Both the position numbers and the translations under genes were made by a program. The notes below the pieces were generated by a model, which saw only the letters and a program-made list of their open reading frames with translations, ran no database searches and was not told where the DNA came from. From positions 1-59,183 of the forward strand of contig CALFJB010000038.1 of NCBI GenBank assembly GCA_937877565.1: DNA of 59,183 nucleotides. The letters are read 5' to 3'. Shown here one piece after another: positions 54,482 through 59,183 of this stretch. The stretch's first letter is position 1; each line of letters begins with the position of its first letter. This stretch comes from an uncultured Selenomonadales bacterium. Its GTDB lineage: Bacteria > Bacillota > Negativicutes > Selenomonadales > Selenomonadaceae.

Positions 54482-55684
54482 TTATTCGTTAATTTCGATA
54501 ACGCGACCTGAACCGACTGTGTGACCGCCTTCACGAATAGCGAAGAGCAAGCCTTTTTCAATAGCAATAGGTGTAATAAGTTCAACGTCCATTTCAATGT
54601 GATCGCCGGGCATGCACATTTCAGCAGCATCGCCGTTAGTATCTTTCAAGTTGCCAACTACGCCTGTAACGTCAGTTGTACGGAAATAGAATTGCGGGCG
54701 ATAGTTTGCAAAGAACGGGGTATGACGTCCGCCTTCTTCTTTAGTAAGGACGTAAACTTGAGCCTTGAATTTTGTATGAGGATGAATTGTGCCGGGTTTT
54801 GCCAAAACTTGACCGCGTTCAATTTCTTTTCTGTCAACGCCACGAAGGAGAACGCCGACGTTATCGCCTGCAACTGCGCTATCAAGCAATTTGCGGAACA
54901 TTTCAATACCTGTAGCAACGGTTTTTCTGGGTTCTTCACGAAGTCCAACAATTTCAACAGGATCATTAAGTTTCAATTCGCCACGTTCAACACGACCTGT
55001 AGCAACTGTGCCACGTCCGGTAATTGTGAAAACGTCTTCAACAGGCATTAAGAAAGGTTTATCTTTGTCGCGTTCAGGTGTAGGAATGTAAGCATCAACT
55101 TCATCAAGCAATTTCATAATGTTAGCTTCTTGTTCCTTGTCGCCTTGAAGTGCCAAAAGTGCAGAACCTGCAACAATCGGAATATCATCGCCCGGGAATT
55201 CATATTTGCTAAGAAGTTCGCGTACTTCCATTTCAACGAGTTCCAAAAGTTCAGGATCGTCTACTTGGTCAACTTTGTTAAGGAAAACAACGATAGCAGG
55301 AACGCCAACTTGACGAGCCAAAAGGATATGCTCACGAGTTTGAGGCATAGGACCATCAGACGCTGCAACAACGAGAATTGCGCCGTCCATTTGAGCCGCG
55401 CCGGTGATCATGTTTTTGATATAGTCAGCGTGACCGGGGCAGTCAACGTGTGCATAGTGACGTTTGTCAGTTTCGTATTCAACGTGTGCAGTGTTGATTG
55501 TGATACCGCGTTCACGTTCTTCAGGTGCTTTATCAATGTTTTCATAGGATTCGTATTTTGCATAACCTTTTTGAGAGAGAACTTTTGTAATAGCCGCAGT
55601 CAAAGTAGTTTTGCCGTGATCGATATGTCCGATAGTACCAATGTTTACGTGTGGTTTACTACGGTCAAATTTCTGTTTTGCCAA
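54482..55684 (-). CDS. tuf: Elongation factor Tu
   Basis: A 400-residue GTPase delivering aminoacyl-tRNA: G1 GHIDHGKTTLTAAI, DCPGHADYIKNMITGAAQMD (G3), NKVDQVDD (G4). TTG at 55684 gives MAKQKFDRSKPHVNIGTIGH; the GTG at 55693 overlaps the AAGGAG site and is rejected. Repeat elements separate it from both fusA and rpsJ. Confidence 0.98.
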   Translation of the reverse strand: MAKQKFDRSKPHVNIGTIGHIDHGKTTLTAAITKVLSQKGYAKYESYENIDKAPEERERGITINTAHVEYETDKRHYAHVDCPGHADYIKNMITGAAQMDGAILVVAASDGPMPQTREHILLARQVGVPAIVVFLNKVDQVDDPELLELVEMEVRELLSKYEFPGDDIPIVAGSALLALQGDKEQEANIMKLLDEVDAYIPTPERDKDKPFLMPVEDVFTITGRGTVATGRVERGELKLNDPVEIVGLREEPRKTVATGIEMFRKLLDSAVAGDNVGVLLRGVDRKEIERGQVLAKPGTIHPHTKFKAQVYVLTKEEGGRHTPFFANYRPQFYFRTTDVTGVVGNLKDTNGDAAEMCMPGDHIEMDVELITPIAIEKGLLFAIREGGHTVGSGRVIEINE

Positions 55685-55740
55685 ATTAAACACTCCTTAT
55701 TAGGAAAAAATTTATCAATTTTATTTATAAACTCAAGCGG

Positions 55741-55817
55741 TTTTAGGTTTTAGCGGTTAGCCGTTAGCGATTAGGAAATTTTCCCTAACCCCTAACTCCT
55801 AGTCCCTAACCCCTAAT
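55741..55817 (-). repeat. TTAGGG/CCCTAA palindromic element
   Basis: TTTTAGGTTTTAGCGGTTAG, CCGTTAGCGATTAGG, then CCCTAACCCCTAACTCCTAG and TCCCTAACCCCTAA, between fusA and tuf. Confidence 0.85.
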
Positions 55818-57895
55818 CACTCGCCTTTGTTTCTCGCAACAATAGCATCAGCAATAGTTTTGGGAACTTCATCATAGTAGGCAACTTCCATTGAATAGTT
55901 GCCGCGTCCCTGCGTCTTAGACCTCAGATCAGTCGAATAGCCGAACATTTCTGAAAGCGGTACAAATCCATGAATGACTTGCACACCTGCGCGAGGTTCC
56001 ATACCGTCAATTCTGCCGCGTCTTGCATTCAAATCGCCGATAACATCGCCCATGTAACTTTCAGGGACTGTAACTTCAACTTTTACGTAAGGTTCAAGTA
56101 AAACGGGCTTAGCCTTTTCAGCCGCCGCCTTGAAAGCGATTGAGCCTGCAATTTTGAACGCCGCCTCTGAAGAGTCAACCTCATGAAAACTGCCGTCATA
56201 AACAACCGCTTTAACGTCAACCATTGGATAACCTGCCAAAACGCCGTTTTCCATTGCCTGTTTGACGCCCGCCTCAATAGGATTGATATATTCTTTTGGA
56301 ATGACGCCGCCGACGATTTTACTTTCAAATTCAAATCCTTTGCCGACTTCGTTGGGGAAAATTTCAATCCAGCAATGTCCGTATTGTCCATGTCCGCCGC
56401 TTTGACGAATAAATTTGCCTTCGGCTTTTGCGCTTTTACGAATTGTTTCACGGTATGCAACTTGAGGTTCGCCAACTTTGCAATCGACTTTAAACTCGCG
56501 TAACATTCTGTCAACGATAATTTGTAAATGCAATTCGCCCATTCCTGAAATAATCGTCTGTCCGGTTTCTGCGTCAGTACGTACTTTGAAAGTCGGGTCT
56601 TCTTCAGCCAACTTTTGCAGGGCAATTCCCATTTTATCCTGATCGTTTTTAGTGGAAGGTTCAACCGCCACTGAAATAACGGGGTCTGGAAATTCCATTG
56701 ATTCAAGAATAATTTGTTTGCCTTCGTCGCAAAGTGTATCGCCTGTTGTCGTGTCTTTTAAACCGACTGCCGCCGCAATATCGCCGCTGTAAACTGTATC
56801 AATTTCAGTGCGGTTATTGGCGTGCATTTGTAAAATTCTGCCGATACGTTCTTTTTTGCCTTTAGTTGAATTGTAAACATATGAGCCGGATTTTAAAACG
56901 CCACTGTAAACTCTGAAAAATGCAAGCTTGCCAACGTAGGGATCAGTCATAATTTTAAAAGCCAACGCTGCAAATGGTTCTTCATCGCTTGAAGGTCTTG
57001 AATCTTCTTCGCCGTCCGGTGTTACACCTTGAATTGGTTTAATGTCAGTCGGCGCGGGCATATAATCAACAATAGCATCAAGCAGAGGTTGAACGCCACG
57101 GTTTTTATATGAAGTGCCGCAAGTAACAGGCGTCATTTTACAATCAATCGTAGCTTTACGAATTACCGCTTTAATTTCGTCAACTGTAACTTCTTCGCCG
57201 CCGAGATATTTTTCCATGAAGTCGTCATCTTGTTCAGCGCAAGCCTCCAAAAGTTTATCGCGGTAGTCTTTTGCCATATCGAGCATATCATCAGGAATAT
57301 CAATTTCGTCTGCAACTTTGCCTAAATCGTCTTCGTAAACAATAGCCTCCATTTTGACTAAGTCAATAATTCCTTGAAATTTATCTTCAGCTCCTATTGG
57401 CAGTTGAATCGCAATAGCATTTGTATGAAGTCTGTCGCGCATCATTTGGATAACGTTGTAAAAATCTGCGCCAGTAATATCCATTTTGTTGACGTAAGCC
57501 ATACGCGGTACATTGTACCTTTCAGCCTGTCGCCAAACTGTTTCAGTTTGTGGCTCAACGCCGCCGCGTGCGGTTAAAATCGCAAGTGCGCCGTCTAAAA
57601 CTCTCAAAGACCTTTCAACTTCAACCGTGAAATCTACGTGACCGGGCGTATCAATGATATTTATTCTGTGATTTTTCCAGAAACAAGTTGTAGCCGCTGA
57701 AGTGATTGTAATTCCGCGTTCCTGTTCCTGTACCATCCAGTCCATTGTAGCCGCGCCGTCGTGAACTTCGCCGATTTTATGATTTTTGCCCGTGTAAAAT
57801 AGTATACGCTCCGTTGTCGTCGTTTTTCCGGCGTCAATGTGCGCCATAATTCCAATGTTGCGAGTTTTTTCTAATGAAAACTCTCTAGTAGACAC
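55817..57895 (-). CDS. fusA: Elongation factor G
   Basis: A 692-residue translocation GTPase of standard five-domain layout: G1 MAHIDAGKTTTTERILFYTG, RGITITSAATTCFW (G2), DTPGHVDFTVEVERSLRVLD (G3), NKMDITGAD (G4), and domain IV RQSGGHGQYGHCWIEIFP. It follows rpsG by 54 bases. Confidence 0.98.
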   Translation of the reverse strand: MSTREFSLEKTRNIGIMAHIDAGKTTTTERILFYTGKNHKIGEVHDGAATMDWMVQEQERGITITSAATTCFWKNHRINIIDTPGHVDFTVEVERSLRVLDGALAILTARGGVEPQTETVWRQAERYNVPRMAYVNKMDITGADFYNVIQMMRDRLHTNAIAIQLPIGAEDKFQGIIDLVKMEAIVYEDDLGKVADEIDIPDDMLDMAKDYRDKLLEACAEQDDDFMEKYLGGEEVTVDEIKAVIRKATIDCKMTPVTCGTSYKNRGVQPLLDAIVDYMPAPTDIKPIQGVTPDGEEDSRPSSDEEPFAALAFKIMTDPYVGKLAFFRVYSGVLKSGSYVYNSTKGKKERIGRILQMHANNRTEIDTVYSGDIAAAVGLKDTTTGDTLCDEGKQIILESMEFPDPVISVAVEPSTKNDQDKMGIALQKLAEEDPTFKVRTDAETGQTIISGMGELHLQIIVDRMLREFKVDCKVGEPQVAYRETIRKSAKAEGKFIRQSGGHGQYGHCWIEIFPNEVGKGFEFESKIVGGVIPKEYINPIEAGVKQAMENGVLAGYPMVDVKAVVYDGSFHEVDSSEAAFKIAGSIAFKAAAEKAKPVLLEPYVKVEVTVPESYMGDVIGDLNARRGRIDGMEPRAGVQVIHGFVPLSEMFGYSTDLRSKTQGRGNYSMEVAYYDEVPKTIADAIVARNKGE

Positions 57896-57949
57896 TTTGA
57901 ATTTCGCTCCTTCTAAAAAATTTTTACAGAAAAATTCAACGTGTCAAAA

Positions 57950-58420
57950 TTACCAACGATAATGAGCAAATGCTTTGTTAGCCTCTGCCATTTTGTGAGT
58001 ATCTTCTTTTTTCTTGATAGATGCGCCGGTATTGTTAGCCGCATCCATTAACTCGGCTGAAAGGCGGGCATCCATAGTTTTTTCGCCGCGAAGTCTTGCA
58101 TAATTTACAAGCCAACGAATACCTAAAGTTTGTCTTCTTTCGGGGCGAACTTCAACCGGTACTTGATAGTTAGCACCACCAACACGGCGGGCGCGAACTT
58201 CCAATACAGGCATAACGTTTTTCAGTGCCGTTTCAAAAATTTCAAGCGGATCTTTGCCGGTTTTTTCTCTGATAGCCTCAAATGCATCATAAACTACGCG
58301 CTGTGCGACGGATTTTTTGCCGCTAAGCATAACTTTATTGATGAATTTGGTTACTGTCTTTGAATGATAAACCGGATCAGGAAGAACATCGCGTTTCGGC
58401 ACAGAACCTTTTCTTGGCAT
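57950..58420 (-). CDS. rpsG: 30S ribosomal protein S7
   Basis: A 156-residue head-assembly protein: MPRKGSVPKRDVLPDPVYHS, KTGKDPLEIFETALKNVMPV, LEVRARRVGGANYQVPVEVR. It is separated from rpsL by a repeat-filled spacer of 77 bases. Confidence 0.98.
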   Translation of the reverse strand: MPRKGSVPKRDVLPDPVYHSKTVTKFINKVMLSGKKSVAQRVVYDAFEAIREKTGKDPLEIFETALKNVMPVLEVRARRVGGANYQVPVEVRPERRQTLGIRWLVNYARLRGEKTMDARLSAELMDAANNTGASIKKKEDTHKMAEANKAFAHYRW

Positions 58421-58436
58421 GTTTAAATCTCCTTTA

Positions 58437-58500
58437 ATCAGGATTAATCGCAGTTTTCAGGAATTTTAACTAATCCCTAATCCCTAGCCCCTAACCCCTA
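58437..58500 (-). repeat. TTAGGG/CCCTAA element
   Basis: A weak G-rich arm (ATCAGGATTAATCG) followed by CTAATCCCTAATCCCTAGCC and CCTAACCCCTA. Its last bases are the complement of the TAG stop codon of rpsL. Confidence 0.78.
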
Positions 58501-58881
58501 TTTCTTCTTAGGTTTAGCTTTCTTTGCGCCGTATTTTGAACGGGATTGATTCCTGTCTTGAACGCCTGCGGTATCGAGTGAACCGCGAATAATATGATAA
58601 CGCACACCCGGTAAATCCTTAACACGACCGCCGCGAATTAAAACGACGCTGTGTTCTTGTAAATTATGACCAATACCGGGAATGTATGCAGTAACCTCGA
58701 TTGAGTTAGTTAAGCGGACACGCGCAACCTTGCGCAACGCTGAATTTGGTTTTTTAGGCGTTGTAGTATAAACACGTGTGCAAACTCCACGTTTTTGCGG
58801 ACACTCTTTCAAAGCCGGTGCAGTAGATTTTTCAGTAACGCTTTGACGACTTTTTCTAACTAACTGATTAATGGTTGGCAC
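58498..58881 (-). CDS. rpsL: 30S ribosomal protein S12
   Basis: A 127-residue decoding-centre protein: PTINQLVRKSRQSVTEKSTA, RGVCTRVYTTTPKKPNSALR, and GGRVKDLPGVRYHIIRGSLD. The streptomycin-target Lys positions (KKPNS and GRVKD) are unaltered. GTG at 58881 is chosen because AAAGGAGG precedes it by 8 bases and it gives the standard start. It is the first gene of the str cluster. Confidence 0.97.
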   Translation of the reverse strand: MPTINQLVRKSRQSVTEKSTAPALKECPQKRGVCTRVYTTTPKKPNSALRKVARVRLTNSIEVTAYIPGIGHNLQEHSVVLIRGGRVKDLPGVRYHIIRGSLDTAGVQDRNQSRSKYGAKKAKPKKK

Positions 58882-58933
58882 ACATCCCACCTCCTTTCAC
58901 AACTTAAGAAAAAATTCCTTCAAAACGTGGCGA

Positions 58934-58962
58934 ATTTTAGCATTTAAAAATTTTAGCGTCAA
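58934..58962 (-). promoter_or_regulatory. Putative promoter of the str cluster
   Basis: On the minus strand TTGACG (58962-58957), 17 bases, TAAAAT (58939-58934), about 50 bases upstream of the rpsL start. Confidence 0.8.
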
Positions 58963-58963
58963 A

Positions 58964-58979
58964 TGGCGTCAGAACGCCA
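58964..58979. repeat. Exact inverted repeat next to the str promoter
   Basis: TGGCGT-CAGA-ACGCCA, one base upstream of the -35 box of the rpsL promoter and followed on the plus strand by a T-run (58981-58988). It may be an operator or a plus-strand terminator. Confidence 0.65.
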
Positions 58980-59137
58980 ATTTTTTTTACAAGCTGTCTA
59001 GCGACAAGAATTTTGAGTTAAATTTTTACTCCAAAATTGATAAATTTTCAAAATTTACCTGCAATATCTACACAGTTTTTATCATATTAAACATCAGAAA
59101 TTTTAAATTTACCAGATATTTATTTTAGTTTTTATAT

Positions 59138-59183
59138 GTACTTTCTTTTCAGTCGCGAAAAGAAAGTACCAAAGAAACGCTTT
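59138..59183 (-). repeat. Three-hairpin dispersed element, copy D (cut by window edge)
   Basis: GTACTTTCTTTTC (59138-59150) and GAAAAGAAAGTAC (59157-59169) form a perfect 13-bp stem, followed by CAAAGAAACGCTTT, as in copy C. The remaining two hairpins would lie beyond the window. Confidence 0.75.

Larger units (their letters stand above)
58882..59183. other. Intergenic region upstream of rpsL
   Basis: There is no credible gene in the last 302 bases. The region holds the str promoter (58934-58962), an exact inverted repeat beside it (58964-58979), a long AT-rich stretch with no recognisable feature, and the start of a fourth three-hairpin element from 59138. Confidence 0.65.

Overview
The window looks like chromosome from a moderately AT-rich low-GC Bacillota, most likely a Negativicutes/Selenomonadales-type anaerobe. 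This is an inference from gene content: RNase M5, zinc-type S14, a C-minus S4 starting MAIDRVPDLKRCRSLG, an fhlB-like orphan, a MetH-reactivation-domain protein and B12 genes. No 16S gene is present to confirm it. About 75 genes are supported. TTG is used unusually often as a start codon, even for EF-Tu, S10, L3, L5, L14, L24 and L36.

The left half (1-32 kb) is mostly on the plus strand. It holds a MATE pump, gyrA, a small unknown/DUF4160/HD gene run, an NlpC/P60 hydrolase and galU. A minus-strand block at 7.3-11.1 kb follows: a low-molecular-weight phosphatase, a DUF2939-like membrane protein, a DUF262/DUF1524 putative defence nuclease and an HPr-like protein lacking the phosphorylated His. 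Next come a TPR protein, an fhlB-like gene and the dapF-gmk-rpoZ-coaBC housekeeping run, then a PAS protein, a YdcF protein, tmk, a NUMOD4/HNH endonuclease, rnmV and rsmA. dacF-type carboxypeptidase and YitT genes diverge from back-to-back promoters. Two large minus-strand genes follow: a methyltransferase/specificity-subunit fusion with lost catalytic motifs, and a dynamin-like GTPase. pyrH-frr-uppS-cdsA then runs into the cobalamin genes cbiC and cbiA.

The right half (32-59 kb) is entirely on the minus strand. Read in the direction of transcription it is str (rpsL, rpsG, fusA, tuf), S10, spc and alpha ribosomal clusters, then the fatty-acid genes fabG-acpP and nitronate monooxygenase-fabF-rnc. 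It ends in a three-gene accessory cassette: DUF4417, a CdiA-tRNase-like PD-(D/E)XK protein and a Cys-pair protein. The usual map gene is missing between adk and infA, and an extra 67-residue membrane protein gene sits between rplW and rplB.

Three families of structured non-coding repeats are scattered through the window. One is a telomere-like TTAGGG/CCCTAA palindromic element present in at least ten gene spacers and once, in frame, inside cbiA. The second is a roughly 130-bp element made of three hairpins, with compensatory base changes between copies. The third is a small hairpin found twice, also with a compensatory change. These repeats, the dynamin/dead-methyltransferase pair, the DUF4417 cassette and the gene inserted in the S10 cluster are the most unusual contents. 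No tRNA, rRNA, CRISPR array or insertion sequence was recognised.
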